A stretch of DNA of 64,000 nucleotides. Source: Neoscytalidium dimidiatum. Taxonomy: Eukaryota; Ascomycota; Dothideomycetes; Botryosphaeriales; Botryosphaeriaceae. Every line of letters begins with the position of its first letter. The first letter of the stretch is position 1. This document shows, one piece after another, positions 1 through 10,990 of this stretch. The stretch is from assembly GCA_037367355.1 (NCBI GenBank), contig CM074695.1:124001-188000 (forward strand), given 5' to 3'. The notes beneath the pieces were generated by a model that searched no databases, was not told where the DNA came from, and saw only the letters and a program-made list of their open reading frames with translations. A program made the translations under genes and the position numbers.

Positions 1-101
1 GGAGGAGTCACTGTATTTACGTGATGCCAACTATGACAGCGGGGAAAGCAGTGCCGCTTTTCGGATGCCGAATTGACTTTCAATCGGCATTAAACAATAC
101 T

Positions 102-682
102 TTAGGCTTGCTCGGCTGACTCTGAAGATTCCATTAGTGGCTCGCGATCCCCTTCGGGCTCGATCTGATGAGTTATTGCATTGGCAAGGGTAAAGATGGC
201 GTGCGCAGAGGCTAACGAATGGTAGCGTAGATTCGGGCAGCAACGTTGCACGGTATCGACAATTGCTGGAGCCGGTCGCCAGCCACGCCGTGGGGTGTGG
301 AGGACGAGTCCTGGTGCGTGATAAGACGTACCGGACACTGGCCCAGGCTGCAGGTCAAACGAGACATGAGAAAAGCCGCGTCTGGCCGCCTCGTATGCGA
401 CTCGGTACGGCCCGCCGCGCACTGTCCTGATACATGTCAAGGCTGCTGATCCTGGCCACAAACGGCCAGCAACGTATGAACGGGTCCGCAACACGTACAC
501 CAGCTCAAATACGCCGAAAAGAGCTATTGGCCATAGCCCGGCCTTCAGGCGAGCCGCGGGAATTCCACTATGCAACACGATACACGCATGGCAAATGCGG
601 TGGGCCCAACACAAGCCAAAAACGTTATTATCATTGCAATCATGTTCAGGATCCATAATACGCCTTTGCTCCCGGCCAACAT
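102..682 (-). CDS. Possible two-helix membrane protein, spliced model (doubtful)
   Basis: Two overlapping minus-strand reading frames can be joined by a 41-base GT-AG intron (583-543) into about 179 residues, from an ATG at 682. The first part holds a strong hydrophobic segment (ILNMIAMIITFLACVG), the second another (GLWPIALFGVFELVYVL), as in a small two-helix membrane protein with a hydrophilic tail of about 100 residues. No family was recognised. The intron is near the lower size limit for these fungi and the start is not certain, so this may be an accidental open frame. An alternative is a longer gene whose 5' exons lie above 682. Confidence 0.25.
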
Positions 683-879
683 GTCTTCGCATTTGTCAGA
701 TTTGAAGATCAGTCCAAATCTGCACGGTTGCTCCGCACTGACGCTATTGAATAGGGGCTTCCACACCCGCGGAATTCTCCTCCACACTTCTGAGATAAGG
801 AGATGCCAATCACTTCAAGGGGCTTTGCTTCCGGTATTACTTGTCTTTAGGCTGTATGGTGATATACTAGATGTTTAGT

Positions 880-1969
880 TTGGATGGCATAATTTTACGT
901 GTAGACGTCAAAAACTTCTGGTTCAATCACGCAATCTATCCTATTCCTGGTTAGGAAACATGCCCCATCAGAAGAGGTCTGTGCAAGTTGGATCACATCT
1001 TCTTTCTGATTTGATAGGTTCCAGGATGATTCTGCGAATCAGTGTACCGTGATAGCGTCTGGATCTTCTGTTCGCACCATTTTCACATGGGACTTCCCAC
1101 ACGCCCTTCCCGCAACATTTTATTGGCCATTGTACCCATCTCGGTTTTTCTTACCATCCTGTCGGATCGAACAAGATCAGGAGGATATGCCAACTGCATC
1201 GCGGAAATCCCTTTCCGTCTAAGAGACATCTACATGCAAGATTTCGGACGCTAGCCTAGCCAGCTCAAATCCCCCGAAGTTGTCGCATCGGGTGACGTGT
1301 ACGGGGCAGGAAGTGATGACGCTAGGTTGCTGCCGCGAAGTCTACTGTCGGAGACTTTGCTGCTGCAATGTTTGGCGTTTAAGTCCTCTAGTGCGCATTT
1401 TTCATCGTAAACTGCTAAAGAGACAGAAACCTCAGGAGTGCCGACCCGCAGGTCCCTGTAGTACCGTTTGAAATGTAGATTGCAGCTCCGTTGCTCAGTA
1501 AAGCTACTGCATGTCTAATACCTTTGCCTGTGCCTTTTTTTTTCCTTTTTATTTTTTGGTTTTGGCGAATGGGGGGCTGCTTTACAAACTGAATCGTATA
1601 TTGACTCTGAAGCATGCACGGGGCTGGCAGCACCTTCCACTAGGAGTTTCGGAGTCTCGGCAATATGAGCTAAGCATGAACTGAACGCCGAGCAGCAAGC
1701 ACATGCAAGACACCTAACGGATTGCCCGAATCAGGGTCGGGAAGATCTGGCACGCCTGGTCCGAGTCTACGCGTTGAGTGAGCGGTGTACGATAATGCTA
1801 GGGCTGGTAGAGTATGTGAGCTCTTCGCAAGATAAAGTTTGAGCTTGTCCACTTCTCGGGCAACGCCTGTGAAAAGTCACTTCGTAGGTTCCGCACTTCA
1901 CTTACATTTTCCCTCCCCTGGTCAGACTGCAAGAGCACACGTACGACCTGGAAGCTTGCGATTTTGAGA
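880..1969. other. Intergenic stretch, nothing recognised
   Basis: No reading frame with recognisable protein content on either strand. A T-rich run occurs near 1535-1560. The right end is the presumed promoter of the bZIP gene. Confidence 0.5.
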
Positions 1970-3398
1970 ATGGCTCAACGATCAGTGGGAAGGATGACGT
2001 CTGAGAATGCACCATCGCGAGATGATTGGAAAAACATGAACGATATGCTTGAGAAGAAGAGAGCGCAGAATCGCATAGCACAGCGAAACTACCGTATGCA
2101 ATCAAAAGCGAGCGCAAAGACTTCTTACAATTCTTCTTCTGGCATAGCTGACTATATATCAGGACGAAATGTTAAACGCAGAATCGAGGAGTTGGAACAG
2201 CAAGTTGCTACTCAAGCGAGGTTACTAGCCCTTGAAGGTGAAACCACGAAGATTTGGCAGACGGGAACATCTTCATTTGGATCTGGAGAGGGTGTTGCGA
2301 ACATGCATAACGATACTCACAGGCCTGTTCGAGAGAGGCAAAAGGTACACGATATTTGTTACTGCTGGAAAATGTTTTCGCCAAGAGCTGACTTCGTCTT
2401 TCCCAGGACGCATATACGCCTTTACCTACCCCCGTCAGTGACCAGTTCACCCTTCGGGGTGACTGTTCCACGCCTGACACTCTATCTGTTGCACTATCAG
2501 ACTATCAACAGAGAGAACATGACGAGCGGCACAGGGAAAACACAATGCCAGAGACCCAGGCACAAAGCGCAGGCATAAAATTGAGAAGAGGTAAGTCTGC
2601 TTCGCTTTTCTTCTTTTCACATTCCACAGGTAACTAAGCCTCGCAGTTGATTCAGTCTCTCAATCGAAGATCCAGCCGGATGAATGTCTGGGGCCCATGG
2701 AGACATCTTATATTTCCGAGGAGGCGCGATCTCCGAAGGATATGAGCGGGCAAATGCAGTTTCCAGATTTACGAATGGAACAAATTGACGGCATGCACCT
2801 GCTCCGCGCGTCAGAGGATGCGTTCTCGTTCTCAGATAACCATTTTCAACGTCATTACAGTACCTCCAACTGGTCCGACTTCAATCACAGCAGCCACTCT
2901 CCCGGCTCAATGAATGAGGACATGCGGTCTGAAACTGAAGAGTCACCATGTGAGGTAACCCTCGAAGGACGAATTGAGTACCTCATCAAATGCGCCCACA
3001 GGGCCGGCTTTCAAGACATAGACTCGGCCATGATTGCCTTCTACACGGCCAAATTTGATGAGGGGTCTGGCTGTTCGATTGCACAGCGGCTTAGCCGAAA
3101 AAGGTGCCTGCCAAAGCTTCTGGAAGAGCTTCGAAACAATGCAGGGTCTTGGAGAACCTGGGAAGTTCATGCTTATCAGGATGAAATTCTTAAATCTGCA
3201 GAGAGCTTGCTACTTACTGAGATGCGCTCAACTCTTGATCTGGGTTCAGTAGATAAGGTCTTATCCGCATTCGAGTCCGTCGATCGAGATGGAAATTGGA
3301 GTGCCGTTTCTCATCAGCTCCAGGACGAGGTAGTTATACCGCTGATAAAATCATACCTAAGGCCGCAATCACTCGCTGACATTGAAACAGGTTCCTAA
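1970..3398 (+). CDS. bZIP transcription factor, four exons
   Basis: Exons 1970-2093, 2163-2344, 2407-2590 and 2647-3398 give 413 residues. Joining exons 1 and 2 recreates a fungal bZIP basic region (KKRAQNRIAQRNYRRNVKRR), with the N-x7-R signature, followed by a short zipper (RIEELEQQV). The C-terminal domain, with motifs AQRLSRKRCLPKLLEEL and TWEVHAYQDEIL, matches the conserved tail of one family of uncharacterised fungal bZIP regulators. It should bind DNA as a dimer in the nucleus. All three introns have GT-AG ends (69, 62 and 56 bases) and GCTGAC-like branch points in the first two. Intron 1 contains no stop and is a multiple of three, so retention would insert 23 residues inside the DNA-binding region. 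The start at 1970 is the first ATG; 1994 is an alternative. The hydrolase gene follows on the same strand after 390 bases. Confidence 0.87.
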
Positions 3399-3788
3399 CC
3401 TATGGTCGCTTCTGACAGCCTTGTTTCTCAAGGGGAACGAACAGCCGCAATTCCGGCATCAAGCGCGGCTAGTGACAGCCATCATTTCACTCCTGCGCGC
3501 GGCTAATAATTGTCCGCTTAATGAGATTAGTCAAAAAGTCGATCAGATACTTACGAAATGAATATTTTCAAATTAGAATATAATTTACGTCCCGTTTGTA
3601 CTTCATTTATCTATGTTGCCTAGGATAAACATCGTTAGTAGATTGTAGTAATATTACTAGCGTTCAACCATACTAATGCTCGTGCAGTGAATAGCTTTCA
3701 TAAACCCAAAACAAGATTTCATCGGGGTACAATACCCTTTATCGAAACCATTCCCACCGCGTTTCAATACTCTGCCCTTTGAAACAAG
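3399..3788. other. Intergenic region between bZIP gene and hydrolase
   Basis: AT-rich spacer of 390 bases. It must hold the bZIP 3' end and the hydrolase promoter. No specific site was recognised. Confidence 0.5.
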
Positions 3789-5279
3789 ATGTCTACCTTC
3801 CCTTTCTACATCAAAGAACATGTCATCCCCTGTCAGCACATCCGGGGCTACCCGCGCGCTACTGCCCACCAGCAAGAAGAGATACTTCACCTAAGTGTGA
3901 AGCAATATACCCCACATGATAATCCAAACCCCAAAGTTGGCGATGTCACCATCATCGGTGCCCATGCCCAAGGATTCCCGAAGGCAAGGTCAAGAATCGA
4001 TTATATACAACTGCGTATCTAACATTCTCCAAGGAATTGTACGAACCGTTATGGGAAGAGCTTTATCATCGCACTAAGGACTCGGAATTCGCAATCCGTA
4101 GTATTTGGATTGCGGATGTCGCGAATCAAGGAGCCAGTGGTGTGATTAACGAATACAAACTTGGGAATGACCGTAAGTTAGCACGTATAATTTCCGTTCC
4201 TCATAAAACGCTATTTTTTTTTTTAAAAAAAAAAAGGTAGAAAGACTATATGTTGACGAAGTATAGCCTGCGCGTTCGACCATGCTCGGGACCTATTACA
4301 CATGGTCAACACGTTTCGCGATCAAATGATCCGACCAATTGTAGGCATCGGACATAGCATGGGAGGGACCAACCTCGTCAATTTGGCTCTCATTCATCCG
4401 CGGTTGTTGGATACACTCATCTTGATCGACCCCATCATACACCGTCGGATTTTTGCAGATGGTTACCAGAAGCCTGCATCCGCGTCTGCACGGCGTCGCG
4501 ATGTGTGGCCATCCCGCGCCGCCGCGGCGAAATACTTTAGGAAGAACAAGTTCTACCAGAGCTGGGATCCCCGTGTCTTAGACTTGTGGATCCAATATGG
4601 GTTGAGAGACCTACCTACAGCTATATATCCACATCGTGTTCCAGATCGCGCACCGGATTCTGCGCATCTCAATTCCGAATTAGCCTCGACGGCGTCGCCG
4701 GAGAAGCCCAACGGAGTCACTCTAACAACAACGAAAGATCAGGAAGTATTCACATTCCTCAGACCAAGTTTCAATGTGTTCTCCGAGCCAGAGTTAGAGC
4801 CGTCTCCGTGGAACGAGTATTCGCACCCTGACTACACTCCTGACGCGTTTGTCCCGAATACCCTATTCTACCGCGCAGAAACTGTCATTACTTTCCAAAT
4901 GCTACCATTCCTACGCCCGTCAGTACTGTACGTATTTGGTGGGAGGTCTCATTATTCAGCTGCGGAGCCCACCACCGATAAGACAAATATAACCGGGATA
5001 GGTGCCGGAGGGAGCGGTGGCGTGGCTGAGGGCCGGGTTGCTGAAGTGACTATAGATGGTGCAGGACATTTGATTCCTATGGAGGAGGTTGGTAAGACGG
5101 CTGATCTTAGTGCGGACTGGTTATCTAAAGAAATGCGTTTGTGGCGCGCAAAAGAGACGGCAGAGCGGAGCGAGTGGGCATCTGTGCCAGATGAACAAAA
5201 GCGCGTCCTCAGTGCTCGTTTTCTAGACATGCTTGACGGAAGACTTGAGACTAGCGATGCACGAATCTCGAAGCTGTAG
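3789..5279 (+). CDS. Peroxisomal alpha/beta hydrolase, AKT2/Lpx1-like
   Basis: Exons 3789-3983, 4034-4172 and 4267-5279 give 448 residues. Family signatures are visible: the N-terminal block FPFYIKEHVIPCQHIR, the ELYEPLW block, IWIADVANQGASG, the nucleophile elbow GIGHSMGG (Ser about residue 142) and the late histidine in GAGHLIP. The protein ends in SKL, a canonical PTS1 peroxisome signal. The family includes AKT2, needed for AK-toxin synthesis in Alternaria, but most members are in fungi that make no such toxin, so the substrate here is unknown. Intron 1 is read as GC-AG (donor at 3984, 50 bases, CTAAC branch point): only that donor keeps GFPK joined in frame to ELYEPLW. Intron 2 (4173-4266) carries adjacent T and A runs and ends in TAG. 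In the conserved stretch after GND the usual W is replaced (PCAFDHARD). Confidence 0.88.
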
Positions 5280-5455
5280 AGTATGCAAAATTTTCATTCA
5301 CGAGGCTGAGATTTTTTTTTTTTTGAAGGAACAAATGACCTGATCCGGACTTTTTTTTTTGATGAATTAAATTTTTTTTTTGGAGAGAAGACGATGTCGT
5401 AGGCATGAAAAAGGAGAGAAGGCCGCAGATCTGATACTTGAGGTAATGATTGCAA

Positions 5456-6520
5456 TCATCCCCCTGCCCAAAGATTATACAATGATCCAAAGAGAGTGCC
5501 TTTTAGAGGATTGGGAGAATTCCATGATTTCTGTGACTCATGTTGAAGACCACGTTGGATGTCTCTCAGCTCTAAACCTGCTTTAATCCACACTGATGAC
5601 CCAATGACTGCGACCAACATGGCTACGGGAATATTGATACTGAATCGTCTCCGAGCTGCAGTCCGAGTAATGGCGTGAAGCCATAGTAACATAGCGGTCT
5701 GAATCCAAAGAAAGATGACTCCAAGGAATCCCGGTGCAAATTGGACAGCTGATTGAACGCCAAGGAATACCAATGTAAATGGTGCTTTTGGTGAATATGG
5801 CATCCACAGAATAACGTATACTGAAAGGGCGATGATTGGCTCCAGGACTGAGATACTGGACATTCCATAGTCTGGAAGAGCTGGTACCTGCCCGATGATA
5901 GACCATTCGAACGGCTGGATGTGAACTATCAATGTAGCAATCGTGACTAGTGTACCAGACATTGCATAAGCTCCAGTTAAATGATCGAAGGCAAGCATGG
6001 CATTTCCCCGTCTGCGTCGGAGGAAATAGGTCGTGGAAGAACATATTCCCTGGTATAAACAATAGAAGAGAAGCAGTAGTCTTCCGATGAATAATGATCG
6101 CCGGAAACTTCTGCTGTCGCGTTTTCTCGACCGCCTTAGTCGCTCAACTTTGAGAGACGAGAGTGCATAGCATCCTGCTGATCGTTCGTCGTGCTCCGCT
6201 GGGTTGTTGAGGCTCAAAATTTCTCGGTGACGCTCTGCATGCCCTTTTGGATGGAGTCCGAGAATACTGACGAGATAAAGATAGAATTCAACCTCTGGGT
6301 CTCCATCCAATAATCGAATGACTGCGAGCTAAGTTTTCGAAGCGAGTTCGCACACGTAAAGGGCTGGAACGAAAGCGAAAGTCACGGGACAATAAAGCTG
6401 CTGTGCTCCTTTTTGAAAGCGGTTGCATACTGACCCGAAATGGCAGTATGATGCTACTGCAAAGGTTGCGGCGTGTACTGTCGATATCCAAACGTCGCTG
6501 ATGGAACGAGTATCTGCCAT
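5456..6520 (-). CDS. Uncharacterised polytopic membrane protein
   Basis: Two stop-free segments lie in the same frame and are separated by one TAG at 6331-6329. A 57-base GT-AG intron (6385-6329) removes it exactly and keeps the frame, giving exons 6520-6386 and 6328-5456 and about 335 residues. Hydrophobic segments include LFIGRLLLLFYCLYQG, AYAMSGTLVTIATLIVHI, LEPIIALSVYVILWM, two within TLVFLGVQSAVQFAPGF and IFLWIQTAMLLWLHAI, and VAMLVAVIGSSVWI: at least six helices. A basic RRSRKR stretch precedes the first. No catalytic or transporter motif was recognised. If the intron is not real, the gene is interrupted by a stop and would be a pseudogene. It is convergent with the hydrolase gene, whose stop is 176 bases away. 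Confidence 0.6.
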
Positions 6521-7282
6521 GATGGCTTTTTGACGGGAAGATTGAGGCGTATACTTGCTGTTTTATGACCAGGCTCTGCGGGTGCGTACTTAAGTACGAG
6601 TTAGGCGTCAGCTGAGTCTTTAGATAATATCGATGTGGCTGAGAAGGCAAAAAGGGAAATATGGCACTAGGCAATAATGCGGGGAAGTAGACGCATGGCT
6701 AAAGAGGTTGGTAATGTCGTCTGCACTTGTGTTTAGTATAATTCGCTACTGACATTGAAAAGCGGTGATGGCGTGAATTGAAGTGATTACACACCTCTTG
6801 CAGTGTCAATTGGTGATTAGGATGTGGCACATGAAAGATTGCTCAGCCTACTAACCATCAATGTCCTTCCCAGCTGCAGAACCATGCCTGCAGTCAACCT
6901 TGCCTTGCATTTGTGTAACTGCTTCCATAGTCATGCGCGAAAACGAATGCATGTGAAATATGCGCCTGGACTTTTCAGCTTAGAAATTTCAAGAAGCAGC
7001 GCCTTGCGGGGGGCTGCTGGTAGGCTAGGTAAGCGAGAATGACGGAAGAAGCTTAGAGAGGTCAGCCAGCCAGCCTTGTGATGTAGCTGAGCAGAGAGAT
7101 GACAAGGTTGGCATAAACGCTGTTAAAACTAGAAACGAAATCAATTGAGCTAATTAGGAGGAAAAGATCTCATGTTCACCTCCAGAATCAATCTTGAAGA
7201 ACTTTGGTATCATTTTGGAACAGTTGAAAATCTGTGTTTGATAAATTTCTCGCCATAAAAACATCCTCCTCTCAGATCGCAC
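6521..7282. other. Intergenic stretch, nothing recognised
   Basis: No supportable gene on either strand. It would contain the promoter of the membrane protein gene on the left and the 3' region of the small secreted protein gene on the right. Confidence 0.5.
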
Positions 7283-7624
7283 TCAGTGGTAGGTGGAATA
7301 ACCCCAGCAATTCTTGATATCTTGAGATGGGAAGTTACACAGGCCTCCCTTGGTGTTGTCGACGCATCCGTAGTGGCCGTCCTTGTACTCGCAGCACACC
7401 GAAACCAGAGCCTGATTGCCGAAGTTGACGGTGTTGTCGGCTTTGATGGTGGTACCGTAGTAGCCCCAGGTGTTGGACTTCCACTGCCAGGTGTTTCCAA
7501 GGTCCTCGAACTTGAAGTTGGAAGTAGCATCATCGCTACGGCTGCCGTACTCGTAGCAGGCATTGGCAGCCTGGGCAGTGCCCATGAGGGCGGTAAGGAG
7601 GACAGGAATAGCGGCGACAAGCAT
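7283..7624 (-). CDS. Small secreted cysteine-rich protein (effector-like)
   Basis: A single exon of 113 residues begins at a clear ATG. Residues 1-20 form a textbook signal peptide (hydrophobic core AAIPVLLTALMG, cleavage after AQA). The mature part of about 93 residues holds six cysteines (one in ACYEY, a CC pair, then single ones in GCVD, LCNF and NCWG), enough for three disulfides, and is rich in Tyr, Trp, Gly and Asn. This size, secretion signal and even cysteine count are typical of fungal small secreted proteins, including effectors and surface proteins; no family was recognised and a role in host interaction is inference only. A TATA-like element lies about 50 bases upstream. It stands alone, with several hundred bases without genes on each side. 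Confidence 0.8.
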   Translation of the reverse strand: MLVAAIPVLLTALMGTAQAANACYEYGSRSDDATSNFKFEDLGNTWQWKSNTWGYYGTTIKADNTVNFGNQALVSVCCEYKDGHYGCVDNTKGGLCNFPSQDIKNCWGYSTYH

Positions 7625-7672
7625 CTACTCATGCATGTGAGATCTCTGCGAATGAATTGGTGTCGAGTAGAG

Positions 7673-7682
7673 TGTATATACT
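7673..7682 (-). promoter_or_regulatory. TATA-like element of the small secreted protein gene
   Basis: On the minus strand the sequence AGTATATACAC lies about 50 bases before the ATG at 7624, a usual spacing for a short 5' leader. No other core element was identified. Confidence 0.35.
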
Positions 7683-9003
7683 TTGAATCAAGACGTAATG
7701 GGTCGGGGGCTTGGTGGCGTTGTTTTGCTTTGCAGCTCCTTAGTATCGTGAGAATGGTGACTGCGGTGTAAGGCATCTGATTTATATACATCTGTGGTAA
7801 GCCGACCTTGCCGGACGACTCGTCCAACGGCCATCCGTTCGATTCGTGCGTGACAGCAAGACATCTCAACGACAGATCGTCTTTCATTAGGAGGCCCACC
7901 TGCGGCCAGATTTCGATAACTGTACAGCGAAAATGGCACGCCTGATTGGTTGATCTTACACGTATCAGGATTCGGTCCTCAGGCCTCCAACAAGCGACTC
8001 AGTTGCCGGCCCCGAACGCGGCTGCAATCAGGACGCACTGCGCTCTTCGACCACACCAAGCCGCAGTCTAGAATTTGTGCTAGCGGGTTCGGCTGCCATC
8101 GTGGGGCTTTATCTCTCCAAGTTGTCCGAAGCCCGAATCATTGCAGCATAGTCGCCTCGAGAGTGTGAAGTTCCCTCGGTAACCTTCCATTTTCCGTCCA
8201 ATAGCGTCGCGCGCACGCTGCGAGAATATTACCACTTTGGGTAAGTCTGTTTTTTGGCATTCGGGAACCTGCCGCCCCCTGACCTCAAGGAGCCTCATCA
8301 GCTGGGACGCTAGGCATCAGAATGAGAGGTTCAATACGAAGTCTATCTCTTTGAGGTACGGCAGGGGTTTTGCAGTTCAGCGTCCTTCGAAGACTTCAGC
8401 TCTATCTCTCCTCGATGCCTGTGTCCCTTCGCAGTGTTTCGGAAGGCTGTCTATAGACCAAATGACAAGCTTTAGGATCATCTGCAGCCCTACAAAGCGT
8501 ACGTGCCCAAACGCCGAATGGCCGAGAAATCGAACGCCACTGACATGTTGTCCACTTCACCTTACTTCCATAATTTACAGTCGGCGTTTTCCTCTCCATT
8601 CTTGCCCGTGCTACCAGTCTCCACAGGCGCATGATGTGGAGGATTCAATAGCGCAAAATGACTTCACTGTATGGCAGCATTCGTTCTTATCTACGAAGTG
8701 GAGGCCAATCTCGCACGGGCTGCTGACTACACGTTTCGACGACATCACAGTTCTAATAGGATATCCTCCTGATATTGGACTTTCCAGCATAACCACACTA
8801 CGCACACACACGCACACACATTTATAGCCGCTTGTTAATAGATAATGTCTTTTGCCTCCAAGGAAATAAAAAAAAAAAAAAGGCGACCATTCGGAAACAC
8901 GGCATAAGGCTAAGAGAAAGAAAAGAACATGGGGTATCTCAAATCCTCCATCCGTGTCCTGCTTCAACGACCAGCCGGCTTGCCTCGCCCAAGAACCCCG
9001 CAC
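7683..9003. other. Intergenic stretch with CA repeat and A tract
   Basis: Open frames exist on both strands but none has recognisable protein content. A CA-rich dinucleotide repeat lies near 8803-8821 and an A tract near 8867-8881. The right end is the 3' flank of the arrestin gene. Confidence 0.5.
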
Positions 9004-10461
9004 CTACGGTATGTACGGCGGTGCCCTCTCCTCGTCATCATCATACGGCGGCGGCGCCTCCTCCTCCACCACGACCGGCTCGGCCCGTGACCCAGACCTA
9101 GACCCCGATGCTGTCGCTGCTCCACCACCAGCAGTAACACCGCCACTCGAACCCGCCTCCAACCCCTCCTCATTGCCCTGCGCCAGTTCCACCGGCCACG
9201 GCAACACCTTGATCGGATGCCACGCCCCCAACGCCTCGACCTCAAACACCTTCCCCGCGCACTCCACCCTCAACACCAACCCCAGCGTATACGACCGCTG
9301 AATGCCGTACGTCGCGAACGACGGGATCGCGAACCGGCCGAGCGCGCACTTGCCGCCGCCGCCGCCGCCGCCGCCAACCCCTTCTTCCGCCAACAGCCGC
9401 GCCAGCTCCACGGCCGAGCCGTCAGCCGGCAGCAGCGGGGCGCGCGCCTCGCCCTCGCCCCCGTACCGCCGACCGCACAGCTCGAACGCGTCGCACGTGC
9501 GGGCGTCCAGCTCGTGCGGGCGGGTGAAGCCGGCGTACGGGATGCGCGCGGCGGTGGAGGCCCGCAGGACGAGGCGGAAGCCGCGCAGCGCCACGGGCGG
9601 GGGCTCGCGCAGGGCGGGCGAGCGGTCGAGGTGGGCGAGGGCGACGGAGACGGGGAGGGCGTGGCCGGCGCGGGCGACGGTCGGGGCGCGGGCCGTGAGG
9701 GCGAAGGTGGCGGCCGGGTCGGCGCGCGTGGGCCACAGCTCCTTGAGGTGCGAGCGGAGGCCGTGGCGGCGGTGGGCGGCGGCGGCGAAGCGCGGGTCGA
9801 GGCGGTGCGAGTGGCGGGTCAGCTGGACGGTCTTGGTGCGCGGGCGCGGGTCGGGCGCGGAGCTGGAGGAGGAGGAGGAGGAAGCAGGGTAGGCCGGAGT
9901 GAAAGCGAGCCAGGCGCGGTGCTTCTTCGTGCTGTGCCAGTCGAAGAGCAGCTTGTGGGACGTGCTGGCCATGCGCGCCTCGAGGTAGTACTCGACCGCC
10001 GCGCTGTCCGATGAGAACGCGCCCAGGTTGGTGCCCATGCTGGGCGGGAGCGGGTGGCCCGGCTCGTGCTCCCAGCCGGCCTTCTTCTCGAACGGATGGC
10101 ATCCCGACGCCGTTGGGCGCATGCGTACGGTGGACGGGAAGCGGAAGCGGAAGGGGAGCGAGACGTAAGGGTCGCCGCGGGATGCGAAGGAGGCCATGTC
10201 GTCGCCTTTGTAGAGCTCGCAGGTGAAGCGGAAGAGGTAGATTTTGGCTTTGTAGGTGGTGCGGTTGTTGCCTGTCGACCGCGAGATGGAGGTTGTGGTC
10301 TTGCCCTCGAAGCTGATGGTGACGTGCGTGGTCTTGATGCGCGTGTCCACTCGGACCGTCCCGCTCACGATGTCGCCGCATGTGTAGACCCTGCTGGTTG
10401 GATCCTTCCTGCGGTTGAGGATGATCTTGATCGGCAGTTCAATGTTTTTATAAGACGCCAT
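9004..10461 (-). CDS. Arrestin-related trafficking adaptor (ART-like)
   Basis: A single exon of 485 residues from the ATG at 10461. The N-terminal half has the arrestin N-domain pattern: KNIELPIKIIL, then YTCGDIVSGTVRVDT and TTHVTISFEGKTT, and later LPFRFRFP. A C-domain-like part follows after about residue 240. Arrestin-related adaptors recruit the ubiquitin ligase Rsp5 to plasma-membrane transporters for endocytosis. A C-terminal PPPY (a PPxY match) in an acidic tail fits that contact. Low-complexity runs of Ser (about residue 195) and Gly (encoded by a GCC-rich tract near 9350-9375 on the plus strand) look like linkers. The 3' two thirds are GC-rich, which explains long antisense open frames. 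The cargo cannot be told from sequence. Confidence 0.85.
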   Translation of the reverse strand: MASYKNIELPIKIILNRRKDPTSRVYTCGDIVSGTVRVDTRIKTTHVTISFEGKTTTSISRSTGNNRTTYKAKIYLFRFTCELYKGDDMASFASRGDPYVSLPFRFRFPSTVRMRPTASGCHPFEKKAGWEHEPGHPLPPSMGTNLGAFSSDSAAVEYYLEARMASTSHKLLFDWHSTKKHRAWLAFTPAYPASSSSSSSSAPDPRPRTKTVQLTRHSHRLDPRFAAAAHRRHGLRSHLKELWPTRADPAATFALTARAPTVARAGHALPVSVALAHLDRSPALREPPPVALRGFRLVLRASTAARIPYAGFTRPHELDARTCDAFELCGRRYGGEGEARAPLLPADGSAVELARLLAEEGVGGGGGGGGKCALGRFAIPSFATYGIQRSYTLGLVLRVECAGKVFEVEALGAWHPIKVLPWPVELAQGNEEGLEAGSSGGVTAGGGAATASGSRSGSRAEPVVVEEEAPPPYDDDEERAPPYIP

Positions 10462-10470
10462 CTGAGACAA

Positions 10471-10990
10471 TGGCAGGCATCTGCTTGACAGCGGCTATGT
10501 ACGAAGTGTTACACGAAGCCAGCAGCCGAGTTGTTCGAGCGGGAAAGAAGTTGAGGATTTGAATCGGAGGGAAAGTTTCTGTGTAGCGTAGGAGTTAAGT
10601 AAGCCGGGACCAGGACCGCGCGGTATGTCTCCCGTCTCGGTTTATACGTCACGGAACTGCCCTATTAATAGGCAGCGTCCTTGTACCTATTTTGCCGGCA
10701 GTATTGGACCAAGGCTAGGCAACTGTGCCTCGTGCATCTCTCAGCCTCAACGGCCCACTTAAACGTCGTTAAAGCGGATGCGCGTTGCCGAATTCTTCGT
10801 GGGGGCCGAACACTTGTAGGATTTAAAGAGTTTTACCTTAGCGAGCAATCAGAATTTGAATTCATTAAGTTATACTGAACCCAAAAAAGCTAATTTTCAA
10901 GCTTGGTGTCTACCGTTAACCCATACCGTGCTATGCTGTCATCAAAAAATGCTCTTTGCCTGAATAGGAATGCTCGCCACATCCTGCTTT
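10471..10990. other. Intergenic region between arrestin and telomere-type genes
   Basis: Holds the arrestin promoter and 5' leader and the 3' flank of the next gene. Nothing else was recognised; a short AT-rich part lies around 10840-10960. Confidence 0.5.

Noticed and set aside
8237..8827. 196-codon open frame ending in a CA repeat
   Set aside because: Translation is random-looking and runs into a microsatellite (THTHTH).
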